Positions 32,601 to 46,100 of a DNA stretch of 64,000 bases are shown piece after piece; the first letter of the stretch is position 1, and every line of letters starts with the position of its first letter. Source of the DNA: Alnus glutinosa (lineage: Eukaryota > Streptophyta > Magnoliopsida > Fagales > Betulaceae). The notes under the pieces were generated by a model. It ran no database searches. It had not been told where the DNA came from and saw nothing but the letters and a program-made list of their open reading frames with translations. The stretch spans positions 29,061,116 through 29,125,115 of the forward strand of contig NC_084890.1 in NCBI RefSeq assembly GCF_958979055.1, written 5' to 3'. The position numbers and the translations under genes were made by a program.

Positions 32601-34712
32601 GGTAAGACAGTAAGAGTAGATTTGTATTGGAGTAGGTAATGGATTCAATAATATTGGCACCTCCAAATCACTGAGTCCTTTTTTTCTGAAAATGTTTGAA
32701 CATACTGATGATAAGGATTACATCATCTTACTAGAACACGAACTCTATAATTCAAAGGATTATAATATCATTGAAGAATAAATAGAATACTGCCAGAAAT
32801 AAGTTGAGTAAACAACAGCAATACAAATCAGCGATGAATTGCTTACCTGGCCAAGGATGCAAAATCCCAAGAGTAAGGAACAGCACGTCTGATTTCTTCA
32901 CGCAAAACTAAATTATGCTTTGCTAATTTAACTTCAAATAGGGGAATGAAATATCCAACCATTGCAAGGGATTTCGTAGCTGCTGCATCAACTTGCCAAG
33001 AACCAGTGAAATTGAACATGGCATTAAAACTTCCCAGTGGGATGCATCCTGATACGCCTGATTTCTTGTTAAAATATTCTGCCATCTGGAATTTAAAGTA
33101 TCAAGACAAAGGCATCCATTAAACACTGATAAGTTTAAACATAAAGAATGGTGTCGTGTTATCAGGAGAATAATCCAAAACGTCAATGCAAACATAATGT
33201 CCAGTATACAAAAAAAATAGTCAATACAGAAACGGCAGATATTTTTCTTTTATATTCTGGGGCTCAACCTTTATGACAAAAAATCTAGTGACAATACCAT
33301 GACCTGAAATCTCCCCATAAATAAGATTGTGTACAAAAGTTTCATCAATATCTTTTGCTAACACAAGATCATTAAACAGAACTAAGCTGCTCCAAAGAAG
33401 TTGGAATTTAATGTGCAAGAGCTGTGCCTAAAAGTTGCAATCGGAAGTTCAAATATTAAAAAATCTCACAATGCAGTGGAATAGATGCTATCTGAAGCAG
33501 TCATCCAATCACACAATGATCTCAAGAATAAAGACTTAATCAAAACCCAAGACAGCTCTACTCATTCAAAGTCCAATTAGTCCTTTAACTCCAAATTGTC
33601 CAAAAGATGTTGTTCACCTGTGTGGTGCTCAAACAAAGGAAAAACTGTTTACCAATGACCTTCTTTATCATATGATCAATAGTAAGCCTTAGCATAAAAC
33701 AATTGAAATTTGCAGACTTAAACCAGAATTCATAATGACAGACAGGAAATATAATGTAATTATAATCCAATTACAGGTCGTAAAGCGGTTGATTGGGTCT
33801 GGTTAGGTCTTAGGTTCAAATCATGCCAATAAAAAGAATGGCATTATAAGAGAGTTTCCAAGTGCCTAACTAAAAACGTTTCTTAATTACAAAAAGATAC
33901 TTCGATCAGTTACTTGGTTGCTTGCCTACAGCCTGGTTATATAAAAACCAATTGGTTGCCACTCTAAGAACTGCAGCAGAAGAACTTCAATTAGAGCTGA
34001 CATTGCTAGAAACAAAAAGGCATTCCCCTGACAAATAGGTCTAACTAGTCATGTTGTAATTTGAGCTTCCTAAAATCACTTATAAAAGCTAGTCTCACCT
34101 TGTATAGAACTAATGTTAGACTTAACACCTATTAGCACATCAGAACCCCGACGTCCTCGTCAAGGCCTGCATCATGCAGTGCCTAAGCACCATATGGTGT
34201 TACTAGATTGTTCAGATACCATTTGTAACGACCCAGAGAAAGCATTAGCCACATCTGCGCTTTCATTCCAAAATTATTAATCAAGTTACAATTGGAGCTC
34301 CCTCAAATCACTTATAAAGCTCTGTCCAACCTAGTAAAGAACCAATGTGGGACTTAGCAAACTTGAACACATTTTTAATTCACTTACTCAATGTGAACAA
34401 TTCATCTTCCCAATATGGGACTAGCTTTCCGGGGTGTCACACAAAGCTGAAACTGTTGTATTCATCCAGAAATTGATTAGCAAATTAACATTTCAGCCCA
34501 GATCTATAAGAAAGGCTAGAGACCCATCTAATATCTTAAATATTAAAACAATATTTATTATTTTGAGTACGTCTCAACAGCTTGAAAGATAGTGTGACCA
34601 ATAAACTCTAAATGAGAAACCCTACTAATTTTTCTACCAATTTGAAAACTGCAAAATTGACGATTCCCTCTAAGATACGATTGCATGCAGAATATCAAGG
34701 GTAGGGTAAGGG

Positions 34713-34743
<31 letters not shown>

Positions 34744-36566
34744 TGGGGGGGGGGGGGGGGGGGGGGGGGGGGGTGGGTTTCTGCCCAAATTTCTTCTTGA
34801 GCCTTGAACCCTAATCTCCCCTACCATTAGTATGAACCGCAAATCTAGAAGTCAACTAACTTCATTTTCAGAAGCATACCCCTCCACCATGACATAATTC
34901 AATAGTTTTAACCCACATAATTATAGGCCTTTTATAAATCAACTTTGGACACCATTGGTTCCCATCTGAACTTCCCACTATTTCCATCAGCTCCATTAGC
35001 CATTAACACATCACCCAAATTTGTCTAGCCCTTAAATATTCTCCCAATTTTGAATATCAACTTTTTGAATCACAATTCACAACCTTCAGCTTGTTGGAAA
35101 GAACTTTAAAATTTTAAGTGTTATTAGTTACTGGACCCTAACATTTTTTCTTCTTCTAAATAATTCTCCTAGGAGATCAATTTACCTGATGCTCTAAAGT
35201 GCATAGGTATATTAAAAGAAAAAGGCGATAAAGCTTATATAGCTTAGAAGAGAAAGGAGAAACACAGGTTAGACTATGAGTGTCTCTAACAATCTGAACA
35301 AGGCATTCACAATTTTCACCTGATTGCTTTCTAAGACCCACAACATGAAAAAATTAACTTAAACTCAGGCGAGTCCATCACTTTCTAATCATATCTCCTA
35401 CTGATTTGATGATCTTATAATAAAATAGAAATGGAAGTTCCCAAACAGTGAAAAAATATTTAGCAAATATAGTTTTGTCACTCAACCAGTATCAAGTTTA
35501 TATTTTAGAGTATCAGGGGGCTGAGTGTAGACCAATGTAACCACCCACACTTCATATCAGATAGCAACTATAGCATCAAAGTAGTGACCAGAGAGTGCAA
35601 TTCTACAAAGAAATCTAGAAAATCGTTATTGTATTTTTTACAATACATTTCATGACATGCCTAGTATATATTGCAGAAATCAAATTGGTTTTAGAAGTAC
35701 ATATCAAAGAAGAAGCACATTTAAAATCAGAAACCGTAGGCAGATGGAACCAAAAATTTTGTCACACTATTTGACCATCCTACTACAGAAAACCAGAAGC
35801 TATTGAAGATCTTAATGGACAAATAGAAGTTGAAAAAAATACGATCATTGCATGCCAACTGTTAATATGATGGTTCTAAACCACTACCATGTGAACAAAA
35901 ACAAAAAACCGGGCAAAGAAAATCCCAAAAAGCCCCGCTCACCCAAGAATAAAAGAATTGAAACATGCCCAGCTATAATTCCATTACCTAACCAAACTAC
36001 GACAAGAAAACAAACATCCCGGATATTAATTTCAGCACAAAATCAAAATAAAATAAAAAAAATGTTTTCCAACAAAATACTAAACCAGATTGAATGAGAT
36101 GAAATATCACAAAGCCCCAACAATTAAAAGAAAAAAGCAACAATAATCCCAACAAGCCCATTACAGCATCATAATTGTAGAGTTCAGATGTACGAAGACA
36201 ATGATTCAAGAACTGCATCACACCAAGACCAAGAAATTAAAAACCCATAAACAAAATGGATCAAGAAACCACCTCACGAAAGCTGCACACCGAATTTCTC
36301 TCTAAGGCACTCTTCCCCACTGAGCACACAATGTCAACAGGCACATTTGGCACCACAACGTCAGGAGAAGGCACAAGATCCCTGGCGTTGTCCTCCTCAA
36401 GGTGAACCAGCCTCGACCCAGGAGCTCCCTTGCAGTAGAGAAGCCTTATATCGGAGGTGACATCGAAGCCTCGACCCAGAGCCTGGATTGAGTTGCTGAG
36501 GGTGGTTAACAACGCATCAGAGCCAAAGCTTCTTGATGTTATCGTTATTGTTGCTGAGTTTTCCAT
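27095..36566 (-). CDS. CAD1: MACPF-domain protein, ortholog of CAD1
   Basis: Six exons: 36566-36273, 33085-32847, 29853-29658, 29423-29240, 28629-28478, 27760-27095; GT-AG introns, all phases fit, 576 aa. Order of matches to Arabidopsis CAD1: RGFDVTSDIRLLYCKGAPGS, IPLGSFNAMFNFTGSWQVDA, the MACPF signature FGTHVVKSATIGGRDVVYIR (about residues 183-202; FGTH then GG), DVTVIFRRRGGDDLEQSHA, PPIEDLQYFLDFQIA, SSLQFSLMGPKLYVSPDQ, VTVGRKPVTGLRLRLEGSKQ, FEPIKWKNFSHVSTAPIEH, and the exact family ending KYSLLNY. No signal peptide. CAD1 loss in Arabidopsis causes spontaneous, salicylate-dependent cell death, so this is a likely negative regulator of immunity. Start chosen by match to the ortholog; an in-frame ATG six codons upstream (36584) is possible. 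Intron 1 (3.2 kb) and intron 2 (3.0 kb) are enlarged by repeats. Confidence 0.95.
29579..29628. repeat. (GA)n(G)n tract in CAD1 intron 3
   Basis: A run of about eleven GA units passes directly into a run of about 20 G, then A and 7 more G. It lies between exons 3 and 4, near the donor side of the intron (exon 3 ends at 29658). On the transcribed strand this is a pyrimidine tract (C run then CT repeats). Confidence 0.9.
30116..32392 (+). mobile_element. Non-autonomous LTR retrotransposon in CAD1 intron 2
   Basis: 5' LTR 30116-30437 (322 bp, TGTTACA...TGTAACA) and 3' LTR starting 31446 (TGTTATAGTCCCTCTATGCT) and ending 32392 (TTCGTAACA). Right after the 5' LTR is TTGGTATCAAAGC, a primer-binding site for initiator tRNA-Met. 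A purine tract (GGAAGAGGAA) precedes the 3' LTR. The flanks TCGTT and TAGTT agree at 4 of 5 bases. The interior is only about 1 kb, with broken frames (30513-30818, 30965-31300) and no recognisable pol, so it is non-autonomous. It lies antisense to CAD1. The 3' LTR is split by a LINE fragment. Confidence 0.85.
31538..32168 (+). mobile_element. 5'-truncated LINE fragment nested in the 3' LTR
   Basis: Frames read LLWKSVWQTQTPSQAAFFAW then ILTMDNLRKM, the zinc-binding reverse-transcriptase (zf-RVT) tail of plant LINEs, with stops and frameshifts. It ends CTTTTAATAAGATCAGTTTA plus a TTACTTATCAAAAA tail, typical of this LINE type. Comparing with the intact 5' LTR shows LTR sequence stopping near 31536 and resuming at TTATTTGGGGTCTTTGAG (about 32169). 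So the LINE inserted after the LTR element. Confidence 0.75.
34015..34445. repeat. Dispersed repeat in CAD1 intron 1
   Basis: Two related halves: TTTGAGCTTCCTAAAATCAC / TTATAAAAGCTAGTC (about 34062) and TTGGAGCTCCCTCAAATCAC / TTATAAAGCTCTGTC (about 34292), with AATGTTAGACTTA and AATGTGGGACTTAG following each. TE-derived and non-coding; the halves may be diverged LTRs of a tiny element. Confidence 0.5.
34713..34776. repeat. A27 then G29 homopolymer tracts in CAD1 intron 1
   Basis: A run of about 27 A (34713-34739) is followed by GAGGT and a run of about 29 G (34745-34773). On the transcript strand this is C-rich then T-rich. The G run could form quadruplex DNA. Exact lengths may be sequencing-uncertain. 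Confidence 0.85.
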
Positions 36567-38479
36567 TGCGAAAGGATCTTTCATTGGTAGAAAGCAAGAG
36601 GAAATGGTGAACAGGAGATGGTTTGATTGTTGTCGTTGTTGTCGATTGTGAAAGACATGTTTCTCGGAAGCAGATGAAGTGATTTTATTCTGGGTTTTGT
36701 CTTTCTGATGTGGAAATGGTGTGGGAGGGTAAAAGCTTTGGACTTTGCTAGTTGGTGAGCTTTGTTCTTGTTCTAAAGGCAGGCTTTTGACTGAAATGAT
36801 GGCGAAAAACGCGTTTTTTGTTCGTAGAAAGAAGGATTCTGAGTTGACTGGTCGTCCTTGTATAAAGATCCACACCCAAAGTCTTACGCTTCTTTTGTTC
36901 ATTTGTTTATGGATTTCGGATGGTATATGTATTAATCAGCTTTAACAAACAAAGCCCCAATACGAATTATTCTCTGTGCTAATTTATTATTATTATTATT
37001 ATTTTCTTTTTAAATGATTGATTTAGATTTACAACTTTATAACGTGTCATCTGAAAAGTAATTTTTAAAAACGAAGTGAAGCGTTTAGTAAAATTACAAA
37101 TTAACAAATCGTAATTTTTTAAAAACGCAATTTTCAAACGATTTATTTTCTATAATTTAATTTAAAATTATATTTTTTTGTCTACAAAATCGTAATCTCT
37201 AACGTATACTAAGATTTCTATGTGCTAATAGCCAACTCAAGTTAATGCTTTCTTCTTTGCATTCAAATGTTATTTTACAATGATTCTTTGACCATGTTAA
37301 AGAATGATTTCATGTTGGTTGGGTCTGAATTTAGTTTTGGGTTTATTTATTAATTAGATATCTTTGCTTTGCTCAGTATTTTGGATCTTTGTTTAATATT
37401 CTAATATATATATTAAATTTTGATTTGTTTATTAGTAGCCTCCATGCTACTATTATTTGGAACGACTCGATTCTATTTCCATTTTTCATTTTTGTTTGAC
37501 TAAATGTAGTTTTTTTTTATCTTTGATTCACCCATATAATTATATCTCAGCAAAATTTTATGATGGCTCTACCTATTTAGTCAATGGTCACCTAATGTGT
37601 GCATCAACTTGAAGAGAAAATTGTTTCAAGATTTTCTTCCTTTTTTATTTTCATTAATATATTTTTTTAATTATTATTATCTTCTTTTACTTATCAAAAA
37701 AAATTATTATTATCTTCTTTTAAAAAAATAATGTTACTCTTCATACTAATTTATCTCATTCATTTCATACTAGTTATTGTAATGTGTTTTCAGTCGTTTA
37801 AAAAAAAAACACGAAAGTGTTGGTCTCTTTACGTTAGCCGATGTGAAATTTGTGTAAAGAGTAATATTACTCATTTTTAAAATAAAATTATTAACAAACA
37901 ACTCAAAACGCATAAAATTACTTTTATATTTATGTCGCATCACAACACGACGGTAATCTTGATGCCAAATTATGGGTTACATTTGATGGTTTGAGTAATC
38001 TTTGTGAGCTTAATTATTGAAATTGAACTAATAGTAAAAAGCCTCAAAAGAAAACCAATTCTCCCATAATTATACTAAACTACCGCAATATGGTTGGAAT
38101 TTAATTGAATGAAGTGCATCAACTTCTCATCCTTATCCAAGACCTTCCAATCGATTACAATTGGATTTATTTATCTCCAAAGCTTATCAGCTTTTGAATC
38201 TTCTTCCATTGCAGCATAAATTAGCTTGTACATAATCTTATTAGATGGGCCGCTCTACTTATTTAAGTAGATGCGAATCCCTTTTGTCTATTCTTTTGGT
38301 TCTCGTCGGATTTATTTTTTCCTTTTATTTTTCTCTTAAAAAAAGTCAAATTTATTTCTTCACATTACCAAACAGCTTTTTTAACTTTTCTCTAATAAAA
38401 ATTCAAACTTCTTTATTCACATTACCAAAAAATTTTCTTCACTTTTCTCTTAATAAAATCCAAAACTATGTTCACATTT

Positions 38480-38710
38480 ATATAACATCAGTTAATTCTT
38501 ATTATTATTTAAAACAAAAAAATTAAAAGTGGGTCGCCAAACACACCCGCAAACCTCTCTCGTATGGAGATATATCAAAGAGTTCAAATTGTTATTATTA
38601 TTTATATCACATCAGTTAATTTTTATTATTATTTACAACAACAAAAATTAAACGTAGGTTGCCAAACACATCCGCTAACCTCTTGTATGGAGATATATCA
38701 AAGAGTTCTA
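38480..38710. repeat. Two-unit 123-bp tandem repeat
   Basis: ACATCAGTTAATT.TTATTAT, GCCAAACACA.CCGC and TATGGAGATATATCAAAGAG occur twice with a period of about 123 bp. The units differ at several bases, so the duplication is not very recent. Confidence 0.75.
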
Positions 38711-38949
38711 AACAATTTGATAGAAAGAGAGGAAAAATAAATAATAATAATAATAATAAAACAATTCTAGAATGATGATAAATTGGACCATTTCATTTGT
38801 TGGTGTCGTCTTGTTGACTTTTACATTGGTTGGAAAGGCGGCTCCTTGAGCACATGGTAGACGCTAGAGCCTAGTGGTGCCAGCAATAGATTACAACATC
38901 TTTGAGTAAAATAGCCCAATTCCTATCTTAAGAATACTTGTAAAATAAG

Positions 38950-39012
38950 ATATACTCAATTTATATTATTATTATATATAATAATAATAATAATAATATA
39001 AATTGAGTATAT
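38950..39012. repeat. AT-rich perfect-type palindrome
   Basis: ACTCAATTTATATTATTATT is followed by a short TA-rich centre and its inverted copy AATAATAATATAAATTGAGT. It would extrude as a hairpin of about 25 bp stem. Confidence 0.8.
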
Positions 39013-40161
39013 ATATATATATAAACTTCTATTTAGAAGTTGTATCTTGAGATAGTTACCAAGTTGTGTCAAAACTTTTAGTTAGGTGTCAGGTTTATGG
39101 GTCGAATTCGTGTTTCGTTGGCTATGGATAGACATAAATACAATCAATTTAATTAATATTTGTCAAACAACCTTTTAACTCTTGTTTAACTTCTCGTACG
39201 GCACATGATTCTTACAGTCTACGAGGAGAAGTGTCTGTTTATATTGAAAATATGTAAAAATTACATGCTTTAAAGATATATATCAATTTAGTAAAAAATC
39301 CTCGAGCCAAATTTAAAGAAAAAAGTTGTCCAAAGAAAAAAGAAGCTAAATGGCTTAGTCCATCCAGGAAAAGAATCCTCTCCATTTATGATTCGTCTAA
39401 GAGGGAAGAGTTGGTTCATATCTTTCATAAATTCCTCAATAGCATCATGCATATGGTGACCATGTCAATTATAGAAATATATTAAAAAGCGAAATGGATG
39501 TTTGATTGATGGAAGACAAAATTAAAAAATAAAATTGAATAAAAGCTTATTAAAAATTATAACTTACAAAATAAATAAACACTGGGTTAATGTTCTCGAC
39601 ACTTCCCATAATTACACAAATAAGCTTTTTGTTATGGATTTTCTTATATGAAAGGGAAAAGGCAAGGAAGAAGATAATGGAACAATGGATTAAGGCTCTT
39701 CGAGAGGCCTATCTCTCCTACAAATCATGAGCTCTTCGAGAGGCCCGAGCTCTCCAGGATTAACTACTAACTAAACTCAATATTTTCTCATTTTATACCT
39801 TCCTTCTCCATTCTATGGGATTTTATAGAAAAGTGCCTTCTGCCACCTCATCCCCTTCTAGAGCCTTCTTGCCAACCGAATATTGTTAGCTCCTAATACC
39901 TCCCGCTCACTACCTTCTAGAATACCCCTTATATCCCTTACATACCTATTATATCCCTTACACTTTTTATACTAAGTGCTAAAAACTAAGAGCATTATTA
40001 ACCCTTTAATACGCTTCTTTTGTTCATCTGGTACTACCTTTTAGAAGAAGAATGAATGAATGAATGGAAAAAGAGAAATGAGACAGAACGTAGAGTTTAT
40101 TTGCTATACACGAGTATTGCAATGCTCTTATACCATGTAACAAATTGAAATGGGAAGAAAA

Positions 40162-43100
40162 CTAGGGAATTCGACTTGATAATGTAGCAGAAGAGCCAAT
40201 CCACGTAGAATCTGATGAATGAATGAGACTCTGAGTGTCGCTTGAGTTCGGTCCTAGGACCTGACCAAATAAGTCTTGTAAAGCCTTAAATCTCGACTCA
40301 TCGCCGTAAATACTTGGATCCATGATCAATTCACGAACAACAGTTCGTCCTTCGAGCATGCTCACTACTGCAGACATCGTGGGTCGAAGTGTTGGCGATG
40401 GATTAGTGCATAAGAGAGCTATTTTAATGATCCTTACTGCCTCTTCTTTACTGAAGTTAGACCCCAACTTTGGATCCACCAACTCCATCAAGTTCCCTTT
40501 TTGTTGTAAAACAAGGGCCTATTTACAAATGGAAAAGGAAACAAATTAGCATTAGATTGAAAATTAGTGTGCCTCATTTTGATTTCAATAAAGATAAACT
40601 AGTGTGCAAGTTTCATCATATGTTTTTTGATTTCAATGAAGATAAACTAGCGTGTAAATTGAAACGATGATGAAGATCTATGATATAGGAAAATACAATG
40701 ACAAAGCCAAATAGAGAAGTCATTAAATGACCGGGGCTCAAAAGTATGCTTTTAGTTTCACATATAAGAAAAACTTGATGAAGAGCTATCTTACCCAATC
40801 TAGAAGGCACACAAAATCCTCATTAGGTCCGAATTTCGTGTTGTTTTTCCCAGCAACAATTTCTAATGCAACAATTCCAAAACTATATACATCTGCTTTA
40901 TATGTTAAATACCCCCATAATGCATATTCTGGTGCCATGTATCCTCTGCACAAAAATATCAATCTATTAGTGAGGGTTCATTGGTAAGAGAGGTATTACA
41001 TTTTCATCTTAGTAGTTTTGTTGGCATCTTGGCAAGTAATCAGTGCCACTTTGCATTATCTCCTCACAAGTTTGTTGCACATGAAAGAATGAAAAGTTCA
41101 ACTAAGAACAAAAAGAAGAGCTAGTATTCTTAACTACTGCAGGCCTCGACAGATGCACTTAATATTGATTTTGGTGGACTGATTGTATTTGTTACTGATA
41201 TTTTCCCTTGCAAATTGTTAAATGAAGCAGTCATGCACCATTAGCAATATGAGGAAACCTGAACATATAAATTCAATTTTCTGTGTATTGCTTACTCGTT
41301 GTATAATGAGGAAAGTAGCAACTAGAGGTAGAATTTATCATATGAAGTTAAAAAGTTTTGAATAAACAGATTTTCTCATCCTTTTGTTGCATTATGCAGT
41401 TTCTGTTTTATGAAAAGTCTGTGTTGTTACTCAATTGCATATAAGCTTGAGGTAAACTAAGAATGTAGATCATGCCTAAGTGTATCATGCTAAGAAAATA
41501 ATTTGTGCAGGGATGCGAATAAGAGTGAAATTAGGTCGCAAATGCAGATGGCTAAGATAAACAACCTACTACTAATACTTAAGCCAGGACTTTTTCCATG
41601 GTACAGCACATACTCGAACTTGTTTATGGAGGCTTCAATTTCTACCATATACTGATTTACTATTAGGGAAGAAACTTGACTTAAGAGACATTATAATGCA
41701 TATTTTGCACAAAAAGGACAGAAGAAAAATTTGATATCAAAGTGAAGGAAAGAGATAAAGGTAGCTCACATAGTTCCTGCAACTCGGGTGCTAATGTGGG
41801 TGTTCTCCTCTTCGTCGAGCTTGGCCAACCCAAAATCAGATATCTTAGGGTTAAGGTCCCTATCTAGTAGTACATTGGTAGTTTTGATGTCCCTATGAAC
41901 AATTTTTAGTGGTGATTCCTCATGCAAGAAAGTCAGACCTGTTGCTATGCCAACACATATTTTATGCCTTGTAGGCCAGTCCAATTTCACTCTGCCTTCC
42001 TCTGGACCTGCATATAGTGTATATAGATCAATCAATCAAATGCCTTGTAGTAAACATATGATTGATGGCATTCAATTCCTATTCTTTTTAAAATCAATAT
42101 AATATACAGGCCAGGGATCAAACACAAAGCTTACCAAACAAAGCATGTGCAAGGCTATTGTTTTCCATGTATTCATATACCAACAATAATTGATTTTGTT
42201 CAATACAACATCCATAGAGTCTAACAAGATTCGGATGTTGTAAACCAGAAATCATTCCTATTTCATTCACAAACTCTCGATTTCCTTGCTTTGATTTAGA
42301 AGAAAGCTGCTTAACGGCAATTATAGTACCATCTAATAACGTGCCCTGCATTGAAAGTAAAATTTGCATTATTGGTTCTGTATAAACTCAATCTGAAAAT
42401 GTAACGGACCAGTAAAAGTTGTGAAAGAGAGAGAAGAAGAAACAAAGAAAAATATATTTAATGCTTCATAGAAGATAGAAGACAATGATGGAATAGTAGA
42501 TTACCTTGTATACAGATCCAAAGCCACCTTCCCCAAGCTTGTTTGCAGCATCAAAATTGTTTGTGGCAACTTTAATTTGTCTAAAGGTAAAAAAACCAGT
42601 TTGTAGATCTAATCCTTTCAGCTCTACAAAAGGAACGAGGTTAAGATGTTGGACTGCATCCTAAAACATTACAAGACTGCTTGGGTGATTTGACTAGTTA
42701 CTACATTTGAACTAACTTACCTTGTTCCCTTGATGTCTTGCCCCCTAAATAGCCTTTCCACCGAAGAATTCCTAAAATCATGAAAACAAGGCTTGATGCT
42801 AAAACTGTAATTCCAACCGCAAGGAATATCTTCTTTTTTCTGTCATCGGGAGGGTTGAAATCTGCAGAAAAATGTAGCAAAGAAAAGTGATTGTGGGACT
42901 GCATTTTTTTTCTTTGGTCTGTAGCAGCATAAATGTATATATAGGTAAATCTAGTGTAAAAGAGGATACTTCTCGAAGGTTTAAGACATGGATTAACTAA
43001 TAAAGAAGAACAAAAGAAAGGTACATGACAAAAACCAGGATAAGTCTTCCACCAAGCTGCAAATTAAATTTCTTTCAAGTGTTTTATTTTGCCTCTAGTA

Positions 43101-46100
43101 GTTATATCCACCATATGTTAAACATATTTCTTTTGTCAATCTACTCCCAGAGCAGAAGACATGGAAAATTGAGAAATTCAACACTTCGTATGAGAGAAAG
43201 AGAGAGAGAGAGAGAGAGTGGCATGGAACTAATAATGTCTCACAGTGTTAAAGAAAGAAGACAGAACGTACAACCTATGTTACTCACTAGAGTCTATGGT
43301 GATAGCTGATATAAGAGATCCATATGTTCCTCTCTTTGGGATGTCTTTTGTCCCTTTCCCGGCCCAATAAAAGCGAATCTCCAAAATTTTATTCTCAACA
43401 ACTGCTGTAAAATTCCTAATGACTGCTTTATCAACTCCTTGAGCTTCCTTTTCAATATCAAAATCCTTTAGCACCAATTCATTCTGCAACGAAGTAATTC
43501 AGTTAAATTATCTTCTATAGAATACAGAGAAGAAAAACAATCTGATTGACTACCTGTACCTGTATATAAACATCAAACATACGTCTTCCGACACTATAGA
43601 AAGATCTGTTGTCTCGGAGTATTATTTCAGCAAAATGAAGTTTCACTGTATAATTTCCATTTGCCAAGCAGCGCGCAAAATATGTTAGAGAAATAGGAGA
43701 GAGACGTGCATTCATGTATAATAAGGAGTCGTTCATTCTGAGCCTGGATACATTTTCTGCTACGTAGTCCATTGAGCTACTCCAAACATCCCAAAAATCT
43801 CCAGTGCTACTAAAGCCCCAAGCATCATCTTTCATGCGAACAAATTTTGCTGCACCACCCGGCTCTAAATCAGCTTCATACTTGATGTCTCCAATGGTGG
43901 TTGCCCTTCCACCACAATTTATGTGCAATGAGTAATGATCTGGAGAGTATCATTACAAGGTAATTAGATGCAACAAAACATGGTAGAAGAGATATTCAAT
44001 TATGTTTAATAGTTTAATCTTGTTGTTATGCAGTATAAAAGATTGACCAATTTCTTCTTCTTTTTTGATTAAAAAAAAAATGAAGAAATATAAATTCTGT
44101 TTTGATTCTAATAAATCAACCTTTTGAACATGGATCATTCGTCAGACACTCTGTTATTCTAGATTAAAATGTAGCACAAAGAAGAAGAATTAGCATGTTA
44201 AAAACAAAATTTAAACAAAATAAAAAAAAAAAATAAAAAGGCTCCTTTCTAGAAGTTTAACAAATTAGATGCTTACGAGTTTTCTGACCCAGCAAAGCTT
44301 CTGAACAAATTTCTATGGAATTACAAACAAGTTAGTACCAGAGATAAAAATTACAAGTAAATGAAGAAAGCAAAGTTGTAATGCTGTTAAGGGGCAAAGA
44401 ATTTCTTACAGAGTGTCTGGACAAGTACTTGGTGCAGAGCTCGTGGAAAAATTATTATAAGACAAGTCTATTTGGCTGCACAAAAGCATAATTTCTTTTA
44501 GTCTTCATAATCCACCACTCCCCCCCACCCCGCCAAGGAAAAAGAAAAGCTTATTGACGCACATTGATATATTTGATGTTCATATTTAAATTGATCTAAT
44601 TTAGATGGATTTTGTATCAGAAATAATCTCATAACCCAGAGAACTCTATACAAACTTATTACCTTACTAAACACCCAGTGACACAAGCGCTTTAGGCCTT
44701 CTTACCATAATTAGCTAAACAATTAAACAATACAGTTGCATACCATCTTAATGGACGTTCTGAGAAAGGCCATATATTAGGAGTAGTCTAAAACAGCATT
44801 GTGATCTATTTACAATATTCCAACATTTCTAAGACTTCACACTGGATTTGACAAAGCTAAACAAACACTAGTGGCATAATGGGGTTAACTTGCCTGATAT
44901 AGAAATAAACATCAAACAATGAAATGAAAAATTGGCGCTTTTTCTAGATGGCAACATGGAGAAAGATGGAAATGAAGTCGACAACAAAATGGGATCATTT
45001 CACCCATAGGACAGGGAAGAGTGTTCCCCACAACTGACACCTACAGAGGTCATGCGATGAAGCACCATCAACAGTAGGATTTCCCATACATGTATCTAGA
45101 TATATAAGGCATCATGTTAACAACTTAAATGAATACGCTTCTGCAGTCCAAAATAAGTGTAATACATAAATGAATGGGAATCTCATGCAAAATTTATGTA
45201 GAAGTTAGGATAGAAAACATACTAGCGGCTATCTCTGCTCTTGATCCATTCTGGAATAGGCCCACCGAGGAAGTTGCCCGTCAGATATCTATCCCGTGAT
45301 CAACAAAATCACATTGCCGTTAGAAAAATTCAGATCGTTACTATTTTAAACAGTCATACTTAAAAAAATATTTAAATTAAACCTCTGTGAGCTCATTCGA
45401 TATGTATGAAGCCTTCAGCCATGAATTGTTATCATAATAGCCCATTCCAAGTGGGTGAGGGTTAAAACTTTTGCCTCATCTCTTTGTTATGCTACAATCC
45501 TAAAGGTAACGACTGCGTGAATATGTGCTACTTGTATTCTAGAAATTCTGGTTCAAAGTATTTAGTATCGAAACTAGATGCTGCACTAAAATTTCTTGTA
45601 GAAAACTGATATAGAATTGCAGTACTTGCATGGCAAAAAAATTAAAGAATTGTGTGCCAAAAACTGAAAAAAAAAAATTAAATAAAAAAAATTGATCTTC
45701 TCATTAGTTATGTCTTGGTACTAACTCTATATGCTGATGAATTCCGATCCGACCCGTCTTATATATTGCTCATCTATGCAAAAACTGAAAAAAGGACCAA
45801 AACCCTATGAATTGTTTTAGGATGTCAATGTCGTTAGCCTTCCTCGTGAGTTTAGATTGCTTACATGGTGTCCAAGCTTGTTAGGACTCCGAAATCTGGA
45901 ATTTTTCCTTCCAATCTGTTGAAGCTGAGATCTCTGCAAAAGAAAGAAAGAAAAACAGATGTCATAAGAACCAAAAATTATAAATAATTTTTCGAGTGAA
46001 CATGGTCAACAAAAGAGATATGTGTGTTTCCTAAATGAGTGTTTTTTGTGAGGAACTTTAAAAGGTCGAGAGAAAACAAAAAGTAAAGAGGAACGGAATT

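Larger units (their letters stand above)
36567..40161. other. CAD1 5' region and spacer to the receptor kinase
   Basis: 36567-36950 is the CAD1 5' UTR/promoter side. The rest is AT-rich, with a 123-bp tandem repeat (38480-38710), an AT-rich palindrome (38950-39012), and a passage at 39690-39760 in which CTCTTCGAGAGGCC occurs twice. No gene seen; the + strand frame 38245-38526 is low complexity. Confidence 0.5.
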
